From CAYPPG01 sp964412555 (lineage in GTDB: Bacteria; Hinthialibacterota; Hinthialibacteria; Hinthialibacterales; Hinthialibacteraceae): a stretch of 15,840 bases of DNA. The position numbers and the translations under genes are program-made. This document shows positions 9,101 to 15,197 of this stretch, in pieces. The notes under the pieces are model-generated. The model did no database searches. It worked only from the letters and a program-made list of their open reading frames with translations, and had not been told where the DNA came from. Each line of letters opens with the position of its first letter. Position 1 is the first letter of the stretch. The stretch covers positions 1 through 15,840 of the forward strand of contig CAYPPG010000108.1 in NCBI GenBank assembly GCA_964412555.1, given 5' to 3'.

Positions 9101-9697
9101 GAACTCCGCATCTTCGCCCGTGATCAGGCCGGCGAATTGGTAGAACGCGAAGAACTCGGCCGTGTGCGGCTGGCTGGAATTGTTACGGAAGTGAAAAAGA
9201 AAAAGATCAAAAGCGGTGACCGGATGGCTACCTTCATGTTGGAAGATATGAGCGGAACCATCGAAGTGGCCGTCATGCCCAATCTATTGGAACAAAAGGA
9301 AGATTTGCTGAAAGAAGAATCGATTCTCATTGTCGACGGCCAAGCCAGCCAACGCGGAGATACTGTTTCCGTGCGGGCCGACAGTCTCATGACACTGGAG
9401 GAAGGGTGGAGTCAATTTGTTCGCGAAGTGCATATCAGTTTTCCCTCTCCCTCACTCAACGATGATCGCCTTTATCAATTCAAAGGCCGTCTCCTGGAAT
9501 CCCCCGGTCAAATCCCAGTCATCCTGCATGTTCAAATGCCGGATGTAGGAATTATCGATTATCAACTCGATCCCAACTACAAAATCCAACCCAGCAAAGA
9601 ATTGAAACTCGCACTAGAGGACATCTTTTCCGAAGGGACGGTTTTCTTCAAAAGTGTAAATGGGAAGAACGGGGACAAGTATGCGAAAATCCGATAA
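6185..9697 (+). CDS. dnaE: DNA polymerase III alpha subunit (DnaE1-type replicative polymerase)
   Basis: The 1170-residue protein is the catalytic chromosomal replicase. An N-terminal PHP domain (about 6-280) begins HLHVHSEYSLLDGA. Its metal ligands look retained (LTDHG, GVEAYVAP, STDVHYL), unlike the degenerate PHP of E. coli, so a PHP-associated exonuclease is possible. The C-family palm carries PDIDTDF with Asp410 and Asp412, and KMDFLGLK with Asp565, the expected catalytic triad. GPGRGSAAGSVVAYC lies shortly before the palm aspartates. Tandem HhH, an OB-fold (about 992-1065, including SGDRMATFMLEDMSG) and a short C-terminal domain follow. An in-frame GTG lies at 6161, but I chose ATG at 6185 because MSESRYVHLHVH matches the family start and GAGG (6172-6175) is well spaced before it. 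It is transcribed convergently with the BREX genes. Confidence 0.95.
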   Translation: MSESRYVHLHVHSEYSLLDGACRIKELVKKAKELGMSHLALTDHGVMHGALEFYQKAEAEGIHPIIGVEAYVAPGSRFDKKGGGDYGIDDLNDRTNFHLILLAKNMEGYQNLMHLCSLAQLEGFYYKPRIDREILREYSTGLIGMSACLKGEVPFYLLEDKYERAKELALEYAQIFGEGNFYLEVQSNGLTEQDKVNHALRELSKDTSIPLVASTDVHYLLPEHASTQDCLICIGTKKTLTDTKRLKINTKELYLKSGATMEKQMPDFRDAIENSWNVAEQCQLELTFDSTKLRMPQYDIPEEEASHVDYLRKLVYEGAKERYGEVTQEIEERIEKELEVIIGSDFTGYFLIVWDYMKFARQAKISIGPGRGSAAGSVVAYCLHITDIDPLQHGLLFERFLNPDRISPPDIDTDFSDKRRDEVIRYCQDKYGSDKVAQIATFGTIKAKNAIRDIARVMGLPAVEGDRIAKLIPEGLGVTLEGALDDVPELKRIRDQDATHQELFRHALAVEGMVRQSSTHAAGIIIAPDTLWKFTPLMRGANKEEDVSTQYSMKYLESIGLLKMDFLGLKNLSIIDGALEIIHKRYDPGLDITQVPLDDEKTYQLLGQGRTNGVFQLESTGMKEILRKMQPSVFSDIIALLALYRPGPLGSGMVDDFIKRKRGEAEITYDHPLLEPILKETYGIILYQEQVMKIANVIGGFSLGQADIMRRAMGKKKEDLLIKMQEDFYNGAQEKGVDRKIAERLWSLIFKFAGYGFNKSHSAAYAVITYRTAYLKAHYPDAFLASLLTTDMNDTNKLVKYIDESEDYGIQVLPPDLNQSDEVFTVTDEGIRFGLAAIKSVGTNAVRCLIKEREKKGNYKSLFDLCERSETKLLNKSLIEGLIRSGALDSFGHHRSTLLAAYPSAIERAQGILKDRAIGQASLFGDLEEDDEDAQEERLEELEELDQAEILQFEKKLLGIYITGHPLSEMQTELRIFARDQAGELVEREELGRVRLAGIVTEVKKKKIKSGDRMATFMLEDMSGTIEVAVMPNLLEQKEDLLKEESILIVDGQASQRGDTVSVRADSLMTLEEGWSQFVREVHISFPSPSLNDDRLYQFKGRLLESPGQIPVILHVQMPDVGIIDYQLDPNYKIQPSKELKLALEDIFSEGTVFFKSVNGKNGDKYAKIR

Positions 9698-9747
9698 GAA
9701 ACTGCTGAAGACTTGACAGCGCATGACCTTTTCGACGCCGATGCCGG

Positions 9748-9840
9748 TTACACGTTGGCGATAGGATTCATGAATTTGTAAACATCAAGACGTATTTTCG
9801 CGAACTCATCGATGGCTGCCTTGATCGAATCCATGGACAT
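9748..9840 (-). CDS. Unrecognised 30-residue ORF, possibly a decayed gene remnant
   Basis: In the 235-base spacer between dnaE and brxL, a minus-strand ATG at 9840 opens a 30-codon frame (MSMDSIKAAIDEFAKIRLDV onwards) that reads like a natural amphipathic helix. A shift of frame near its end would continue as YRQRVTGIGVEKVMR without a stop into the dnaE antisense, so it may be the frameshifted relic of a longer gene. I do not recognise the family. No terminator for dnaE or brxL is evident in the spacer. Confidence 0.2.
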   Translation of the reverse strand: MSMDSIKAAIDEFAKIRLDVYKFMNPIANV

Positions 9841-9932
9841 CTCACTTTCTTAATCGAAAATGAAATCTACATCGCTTCATGCCATTGTTTATCAGAAAGT
9901 CATGCAAAAAAAACTTTCGAATTTTGAACTAG

Positions 9933-11963
9933 TTAAAACCGCCCCACCGCCTTCCGCACCGCGTCTTCCGGTGTGTTGTAAAAATTGATCTGGAATTTCG
10001 AGAATAACTCCGGGGGAACGGTGTTGATGTCTCCTGCGTTGCTCATGGGGAGCAGGACTCGTTTTGCGCCTGCGTCGAGGCAGACTTGGAGAGTATCCGC
10101 CAGGTTATTGACTTTGATGATGGTTCCCCCTATCGACATGGAGCCTAGAATGACCAACGATTCTTGCACCGGCAGGCTCAATGCTCCGGAACATAAAGTG
10201 ACGAATGCGATTAGAGTCAATCCTGTGCTTGATCCTACCCCCTGAAGGTCTTGGACGTTCAAATGATAGTCCCGTTCCTTGGTGCTGATTTGGCTGCTTA
10301 CATTTTTGGCGTTGGCTCGGAAATAATTGAAGGCAATCTCGATGGATTCTTTCGCTTTGCTGCTGGAACCCAATCCCGATTTCTCGTATTTCCCGGAACC
10401 TTTGATCACTTGCAGTTCAAACTTGAAGATTCCGATCCGCCCGTTGTCGCCTTCGAATGCTCCATATAAATGACCGGGTTTCCCTTCGCCTTCGGGGATC
10501 AACTTATCGCCGGTCATTTCCGGAACGGTCACATAAAATTCCTCTTGTGTTTCGCTGTCGACATACGAGAAATTCACATCAAAGAATTCCATGCCTTGGA
10601 TTTTCTTCAATTGTTCTTTAACGCGCCGCCTGCCCACCAATGCATATTCCAGCAATTCTTGCGCATCCTCTTTGCTGCATTCTCCATGGGGATAAATCAG
10701 TTTCATCAATCCGGAAAAAGTTTTATTGACGCCGATAATGTCCCGTTGATTGAGGTCTTTTCCAAACAGGAAATAGTTGCGCATGGTATCGGAAAAATTC
10801 CGTTTCCTCATTTCCCGAAAATATTCCGCCATATAATCCACGATAAGACCATAAGAATCCGTGATGAATTCCGGACGCATCTTCGGCACTTCCCAACCAG
10901 GCAGATAAAGATGCATCCGGTCAAAGAATGCGCTGTCGTTGTTCATCGCTTCCGGAAACGGCGCGAAGAGGTGGGATGTCGCCAGCAGTGATTCCAGCGG
11001 TTGATTGATATTCCCAATAAAGACCATCGCCGCTTTGGCGTTCTTTTCTTCCTTGCCCCTAGCAAACGAACCGGACGCCATATAATCCTTCATGATTTGA
11101 ATGCCGTCTCTGTCCTTGAAAGTGATCCCCGCCACTTCGTCAAACGCAACCACATCCCACAATCCCACAAGGCCGATTCTTCGATTCGCCATATTGTAGA
11201 ATAAATTGGCGACGGTGGTTTGTCCCCCTGATATGAGGATGGAGTTCGGGGACAGTTCTTTGTAGACGTGCGATTTCCCCGTTCCTCTTGGTCCCAATTC
11301 ACAGATGTTGTAATTGTTTTCCACAAGCGGAATCAAGCGGGCGAGCAAATGCCATTTGACATCCGCTTCCAGCCTGGCCGGTTCCATTCCCGTGGAACGA
11401 ATCAACACATCGATCCATTCCTCTTTGGTAAACGCCTTTCGCCCTTCAAGGATTTCTTTGATATCCATATTGGGCATCTGAATCGGTTTCAAACTCTGGA
11501 TCAAAAAAGGGCTGGCATATTTGTCTTCCTCATCCACAAAATATTCCATTTGCAGGATACACCAAATCCCGCCACCCAAGAGTTTCTCGAAACGCCGGAT
11601 ATAATCCGATGGAACCGCGACACCCGTGATCCCCAAATTGGAAAAAGTGGCTTCATAGATATCCCGCTTTTCATTCAAGCGCACGGAAACATGATCGATG
11701 ATGGAATAGCGCCCGGATTCCTTGATTTTCGATTTGACTTTTTCCGCTTCATCCGGACGGATATAGTTGTCGGATAGGATCGATTTCACTTTCGCCAATC
11801 CGTCTTGGATGTTTGCCTCGTCATCGGTGGCGCAGTACATTCCCAACAGATATTCCAACACATAGACAGGAACATTGTTGTAATCCTTCAGCAATTTCGT
11901 GAGGTCCTTGCGAACCACCCGTCCTGCAAAATGTTGGTTGAGTTTTTGATCAAGCGCATCCAT
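9933..11963 (-). CDS. brxL: BrxL, Lon-related AAA+ protein of type I BREX phage defence
   Basis: The 676-residue protein is the last gene of the type I BREX order and matches BrxL over its whole length. The N-terminal domain (1-about 200; opening LDQKLNQHFAGRVVRKDLTK) is the BrxL-specific region linked to DNA binding. The AAA+ module has Walker A GPRGTGKS (224-231) and Walker B VVAFDEVAG (271-279). The C-terminal Lon-like domain (about 560-676) keeps GVGSSTG with Ser579 at the position of the Lon nucleophile. The Lon lysine position appears to be Thr624 (NLADTLQV), so protease activity is doubtful. BrxL is thought to act as a multimeric ATPase on DNA during phage restriction. The start ATG has AAGGA (11970-11974, 6-base spacing) that overlaps the pglZ stop, giving a 9-base gap and probable translational coupling. 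Confidence 0.93.
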   Translation of the reverse strand: MDALDQKLNQHFAGRVVRKDLTKLLKDYNNVPVYVLEYLLGMYCATDDEANIQDGLAKVKSILSDNYIRPDEAEKVKSKIKESGRYSIIDHVSVRLNEKRDIYEATFSNLGITGVAVPSDYIRRFEKLLGGGIWCILQMEYFVDEEDKYASPFLIQSLKPIQMPNMDIKEILEGRKAFTKEEWIDVLIRSTGMEPARLEADVKWHLLARLIPLVENNYNICELGPRGTGKSHVYKELSPNSILISGGQTTVANLFYNMANRRIGLVGLWDVVAFDEVAGITFKDRDGIQIMKDYMASGSFARGKEEKNAKAAMVFIGNINQPLESLLATSHLFAPFPEAMNNDSAFFDRMHLYLPGWEVPKMRPEFITDSYGLIVDYMAEYFREMRKRNFSDTMRNYFLFGKDLNQRDIIGVNKTFSGLMKLIYPHGECSKEDAQELLEYALVGRRRVKEQLKKIQGMEFFDVNFSYVDSETQEEFYVTVPEMTGDKLIPEGEGKPGHLYGAFEGDNGRIGIFKFELQVIKGSGKYEKSGLGSSSKAKESIEIAFNYFRANAKNVSSQISTKERDYHLNVQDLQGVGSSTGLTLIAFVTLCSGALSLPVQESLVILGSMSIGGTIIKVNNLADTLQVCLDAGAKRVLLPMSNAGDINTVPPELFSKFQINFYNTPEDAVRKAVGRF

Positions 11964-11969
11964 AGCTGT

Positions 11970-11974
11970 TCCTT
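11970..11974 (-). promoter_or_regulatory. Shine-Dalgarno of brxL overlapping the pglZ stop
   Basis: AAGGA on the minus strand lies 6 bases before the brxL ATG and includes two bases of the pglZ TAA (11973-11975). It fixes the brxL start and indicates coupled translation of pglZ and brxL. Confidence 0.7.
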
Positions 11975-14531
11975 AAAAATCATCAAAATCGATGGATATC
12001 CCGACATTTACCTCGAATGGAATCGAATCGTATTCCATCTGGGTTTCATCATCGATCAATCGTAACGCATATTTCCCGTTTTGTATGCCGCTCAAGAGTT
12101 TCAAGCGGATTGAAAATGTCCTGTCTTCCGGACGATCCGATTCACGGTCCGCATGGATGATTTCCTCGGTCGAGACTTTTTTGCCTTCCTCATCCCACAA
12201 CGATACACGCAATTTTCGAGGAAGCATTTTGGGAGAAATCTTTTCCGTCTGGAAGAATTGTAACGTGAAAATATTGTTCGTGATCTTCTTCGTGGTGTTG
12301 GTCAGTTTCACTTCGGCTTTTTGAGTCTCTTTCGCTTTGCGTGATTCTTTGCGGGCGTGTGTGTAATGCAGGACCGGGATCATGATTTCCTGCAACGAAG
12401 CGCCGCCATGCACATAATGAATCCCGCCCGAATGCTTGAATCGGATATTCCCCCTTGGAACATAGGCAACGAAATTTGACTCATTCCCGAAGATCGGCTT
12501 CAGCGAAATTTGTAGCGAACCATCAACCGAATCCCCTTTTTCCGCAAGCAGAAAACGCCGGTTGTTGATGATCCCTTGAATCCCCGCTTTCTCGATTTTA
12601 TCGCTTTCGTGGATTTGGCTTTTTTGGAAAAGGAAACCATGATCCGTGGTGATAATGACATTGGTGGTGCCTAACGAATTGACGATTTTCTTGACGCCCT
12701 CGGTGATTTCCCGTATAGCGCCGGAAACAGCATCGAACAGTTTCATTTCCGTTTCGGGTTTCTCACCGGTTGCATCGATGGTGTTGTGATAGAGATACAC
12801 TACCCGGCAATCCCGAATCATCTCACGTGCTTTCTCTTTCGTGGCGGAAACCAGTTCCAGTAGTTTCAGCGCCGCCGATCCTTCATAGGCCGATTGTAAG
12901 ATCGTCTCCCGATGGGGTGTGGTTGCTGTATCGATCCCTTGCACACAAATACGGTTTTTCTCATTGATTCGAATTTCTTTGTTCGGCAGGAGTGACGCCA
13001 TCCCCAAGCCGGTGAAAGACGGAACACATCCTTGCATATATTCAAGTGTGGTTTCACCCCGCAATTCCTTCTGTAATTCGTTTTCCAATTCCTTGGCGAT
13101 TTCATACCGCATCGCATCGGAAATGATGACAAAGATTTTATCCCGCTCGTTCTTTTGCAGCACATTGTTTTTTATGTAATAGCGGTAGAAATCGGTTTGG
13201 GGGCGGACTCCGTCGATCCACCAGCGTTGGGTGAGATGGTCTTCCACGACGTCGGACCAGGTGTGAGATAAATTCTCCAAAAACCAATTGCAATACAGAT
13301 CATCGATTTTCGGCGCAAGACTTTTGAGAGTATCGTTCGTGACTTTGTCGTAATACTGATAAAACTGACGGTAGAGTTGATCGGCGCGGTAATAATCCTG
13401 CGCATATTTTTCCATCATTTCAGCAGGAGCCAGTTTCGGGAACGATCCGGTAAAACGGTGCCGAAAGCGGAAAAGTTCAATCGCCGCCTCCAGTGCCCGA
13501 TACATATCTTCATAAGAACTGTACCAATGAGTTGATTTGCGGTTTGTGATCCATGACAGCCATGTTTCATAGTCCTCTTGGTCATCGAGCATTTTGTTGA
13601 CGATCCCAAGAATGATAATTTTATCGAAGAAAGAGAATGTGTCCGCTTCCAGGCATTCTTCGGGCTGCCAGTCTTGAATCTGTTTTTGGATCTCCAATTC
13701 ATGAAACGTTTTCTCGGCCAGCTGTTCGAAAAGTCCCGAATGTTCTTTGTGATAAATCCAGTGATCCACCAGCACTTGGGCATTGTTGCGCTTCGGAAGC
13801 ATAAAGTGCCCCCACCCGCTGGGACTCTGCCGTTTGAGTTGGGAAGCGGTGATGGTCAACACCAAATTATGAAAAAGTTTTTTGAGCGTCGGCGATTCGG
13901 ATTCATATCCCAGATATTCCTTCACGAACCGCCAAAAAGCATCCGTCCCCGGATATTTGGAAATTTGTTGGAACCGTTCGTTGTCCTCTTCCTCGATTTT
14001 GTCCAAGAAGATATTGAAAAGGATAGATTCGAGATCAACCGCTTTGCAGCGGCACACCACCGTCATCATCGCCAGTTGGATGTCCCGTTCCGAGCGCAGC
14101 GGCACATCCAAATCCTTCAATCCTTGAAAGCGGTTTTTGTTGTCAAAGAACTGAATGTTCCGCCGGATCACTTCTTTCAGCCCCAAGTTTTCGATCCCCA
14201 GTTCATCCATAATGATGGACGCCCGGTCGGCGCTGAATTCTTCCGAGTAAAGCAAGATATCCAGCAGCCAATTTTGCCGGTAATCGGGTTTCGCTTCTGG
14301 GGAATAGACGACGTAATCCGATTCGGTATCCGCCACTTCCAAAGTATGCTTGATTTCAAAATAATTTTTATGGATAACCAGCAATTTCGCAGAACCGAAA
14401 TCGATATGATCCAAATACGGATAAAACTCCGCCTCCTCATCATACCAAAACAGAATCCGCCGCTTGTAAGGATGCGGCAGGTGCGCCTGAAAGCGCTTCG
14501 CAATGGCTTCGTTGACTTTGTCCAGGTTCAT
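11973..14531 (-). CDS. pglZ: PglZ, alkaline-phosphatase-superfamily component of type I BREX (type A)
   Basis: The 852-residue protein is the BREX phosphatase-fold subunit, thought to partner the PglX methyltransferase. The N-terminal part (1-about 450) is the helical PglZ region (LFWYDEEAEF at 27-36). The phosphatase-like core has VIISDAMRYEIAKEL (468-482), CVPSFTGLGMASLLP (502-516) with a candidate Ser/Thr nucleophile, YHNTIDATGE (581-590), TTDHGF (628-633) and SGGIHYVHGGASLQE (701-715). Residues about 740-852 look like a beta-rich C-terminal domain. I start at ATG 14531 (MNLDKVNEAIAKRFQ), the family start. The frame stays open a further 43 codons to GTG 14660, but those codons are entirely heptamer repeat and related sequence (period STTHYPL). 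The chosen ATG has no Shine-Dalgarno: it is preceded by CCACTA repeats. Expression may therefore have been altered by the repeat insertion. Confidence 0.92.
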   Translation of the reverse strand: MNLDKVNEAIAKRFQAHLPHPYKRRILFWYDEEAEFYPYLDHIDFGSAKLLVIHKNYFEIKHTLEVADTESDYVVYSPEAKPDYRQNWLLDILLYSEEFSADRASIIMDELGIENLGLKEVIRRNIQFFDNKNRFQGLKDLDVPLRSERDIQLAMMTVVCRCKAVDLESILFNIFLDKIEEEDNERFQQISKYPGTDAFWRFVKEYLGYESESPTLKKLFHNLVLTITASQLKRQSPSGWGHFMLPKRNNAQVLVDHWIYHKEHSGLFEQLAEKTFHELEIQKQIQDWQPEECLEADTFSFFDKIIILGIVNKMLDDQEDYETWLSWITNRKSTHWYSSYEDMYRALEAAIELFRFRHRFTGSFPKLAPAEMMEKYAQDYYRADQLYRQFYQYYDKVTNDTLKSLAPKIDDLYCNWFLENLSHTWSDVVEDHLTQRWWIDGVRPQTDFYRYYIKNNVLQKNERDKIFVIISDAMRYEIAKELENELQKELRGETTLEYMQGCVPSFTGLGMASLLPNKEIRINEKNRICVQGIDTATTPHRETILQSAYEGSAALKLLELVSATKEKAREMIRDCRVVYLYHNTIDATGEKPETEMKLFDAVSGAIREITEGVKKIVNSLGTTNVIITTDHGFLFQKSQIHESDKIEKAGIQGIINNRRFLLAEKGDSVDGSLQISLKPIFGNESNFVAYVPRGNIRFKHSGGIHYVHGGASLQEIMIPVLHYTHARKESRKAKETQKAEVKLTNTTKKITNNIFTLQFFQTEKISPKMLPRKLRVSLWDEEGKKVSTEEIIHADRESDRPEDRTFSIRLKLLSGIQNGKYALRLIDDETQMEYDSIPFEVNVGISIDFDDF

Positions 14532-14536
14532 AATTT

Positions 14537-14676
14537 TAGTGGGTAGTGGGTAGTGGGTAGTGGGTAGTGGGTAGTGGGTAGTGGATAGTGGATAGTGTGT
14601 AGTGGATAGTGTGTAGTGGATAGTGGGTAGTGGATAGTTATAGATGCTTTTACTAACCACTCTCCACTAATCACTT
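14537..14676. repeat. Heptamer-array element, copy 1 (14 tandem TAGTGNN units plus inverted arm)
   Basis: Fourteen perfect 7-bp units of TAGTGNN occupy 14537-14634: six TAGTGGG in a row, then TAGTGGA and TAGTGTG variants. After TAGT (14635-14638) comes a 13-base core (TATAGATGCTTTT) and an inverted arm of ACTANNN-like units (14652-14676), so the end of the array can fold back imperfectly. The first unit begins 5 bases upstream of the pglZ ATG. Three heptamers make 7 codons, so the minus-strand frame stays open through the array. Runs of identical heptamers are prone to slipped-strand length change. It is not CRISPR: there are no unique spacers. Confidence 0.9.
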
Positions 14677-14747
14677 GTTTTTCCCTATCCACTCTCCACT
14701 AATCACTTGTTTTTCCCTATCCACTCGCCACTAATCACTTGTTTTTC
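14657..14747. repeat. Three tandem 32-bp repeats containing the 3' end of the four-helix-bundle gene
   Basis: Two identical 32-bp units (14657-14688 and 14689-14720) and a third partial, one-mismatch copy (14721-14747) lie in tandem. On the minus strand each unit reads AAAAACAAGTGA followed by heptamer-like TTAGTGG and AGAGTGG. The third copy is the actual gene end, encoding Lys-Asn-Lys-stop; the other two are duplicated gene tails. The array joins the gene to heptamer element copy 1, whose inverted arm overlaps the first unit. Confidence 0.9.
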
Positions 14748-15100
14748 AAGCTGTTTGCCAATCCTCGAAGAAGCCGGGTGATTTCTTCGAGCAAGTTTAT
14801 CAAAGAATCCGTTGTTTCTTGATTGATATATTTTAAACGTTCTGCAATTAAAAGTTGAGTTTCCACTTCCGCTCTTGAGCCTTGGGCAATGGAGAGAAAG
14901 TACAGGAATTCTTTCGTGGATTGTCTGGCTTGTCCTTCGGCGATATTGGAAGGAATGGATACAGCTGCTCTACGAATCTGATTGGTAAGACCATATAATT
15001 CCTCTTTTGGAAATTTTTTCGTAACCTGGTAGATCGATTCAACTAAATCCATCGCTTTCTGCCACACAATTAACTCCCGATAACTCATCACTTTCATCAT
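14735..15100 (-). CDS. Four-helix-bundle protein, S23 / 23S rRNA intervening-sequence family
   Basis: The 121-residue protein matches the family of small four-helix-bundle proteins encoded in 23S rRNA intervening sequences of leptospires and related to the Avd accessory proteins of diversity-generating retroelements. Diagnostic segments are SYRELIVWQKAMDLV (6-20), QIRRAAVSIPSNIAEGQARQ (41-60) and EFLYFLSIAQGSRAEVETQL (64-83). It is basic and probably binds nucleic acid; the biochemical role of orphan copies is unknown. ATG at 15100 has a weak GGGG (15106-15109) before it; starts at 15097 or 15088 are possible. It interrupts the BREX order between pglX and pglZ and is bracketed by related heptamer hairpins, so it looks like cargo or a helper of a repeat element and not a BREX subunit. 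No reverse transcriptase, transposase or rRNA gene is nearby. Confidence 0.85.
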   Translation of the reverse strand: MMKVMSYRELIVWQKAMDLVESIYQVTKKFPKEELYGLTNQIRRAAVSIPSNIAEGQARQSTKEFLYFLSIAQGSRAEVETQLLIAERLKYINQETTDSLINLLEEITRLLRGLANSLKNK

Positions 15101-15119
15101 GAAAACCCCATTTTGTATA

Positions 15120-15197
15120 TAGTGTGTAGTGGTTAGTGTGTAGTGGTTAGTTTTAAAATGCCTTTACTACCCACTAACCACTACCCACTAACCACTA
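15120..15197. repeat. Heptamer hairpin element, copy 2 (25-bp inverted repeat)
   Basis: The left arm 15127-15151 and right arm 15173-15197 are inverted repeats of 25 bp with one mismatch, built from TAGTGGT/TAGTGTG units against ACTAACC/ACTACCC units, around a 21-base loop. The core TTTAAAATGCCTTT between the innermost TAGT (15148-15151) and ACTA (15166-15169) resembles the core of copy 1. The right arm contains the pglX stop (15181-15183); the left arm ends about 20 bases before the four-helix-bundle start. In the BREX mRNA it would form a strong hairpin without a U-tract. Confidence 0.9.

Noticed and set aside
13578..14546. A 322-codon open frame on the plus strand opposite pglZ
   Set aside because: It is antisense to well-supported pglZ coding sequence, has the low-complexity, Phe/His/Arg-rich composition of a shadow frame and matches no family I know.
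14531..14660. The 43-codon N-terminal extension as the true PglZ start
   Set aside because: It is heptamer repeat and related sequence, begins with GTG with no spaced ribosome site, and PglZ homology starts at MNLDKV. Kept only as a possibility in the phase-variation finding.
14537..14747. CRISPR array
   Set aside because: The repeats are contiguous 7-bp and 32-bp tandem units with no variable spacers, and no cas genes are present.
14735..15100. Diversity-generating retroelement accessory gene (avd) or an rRNA intervening sequence
   Set aside because: The protein belongs to the related fold family, but there is no reverse transcriptase, no template/variable repeat pair and no 23S rRNA sequence in the window.
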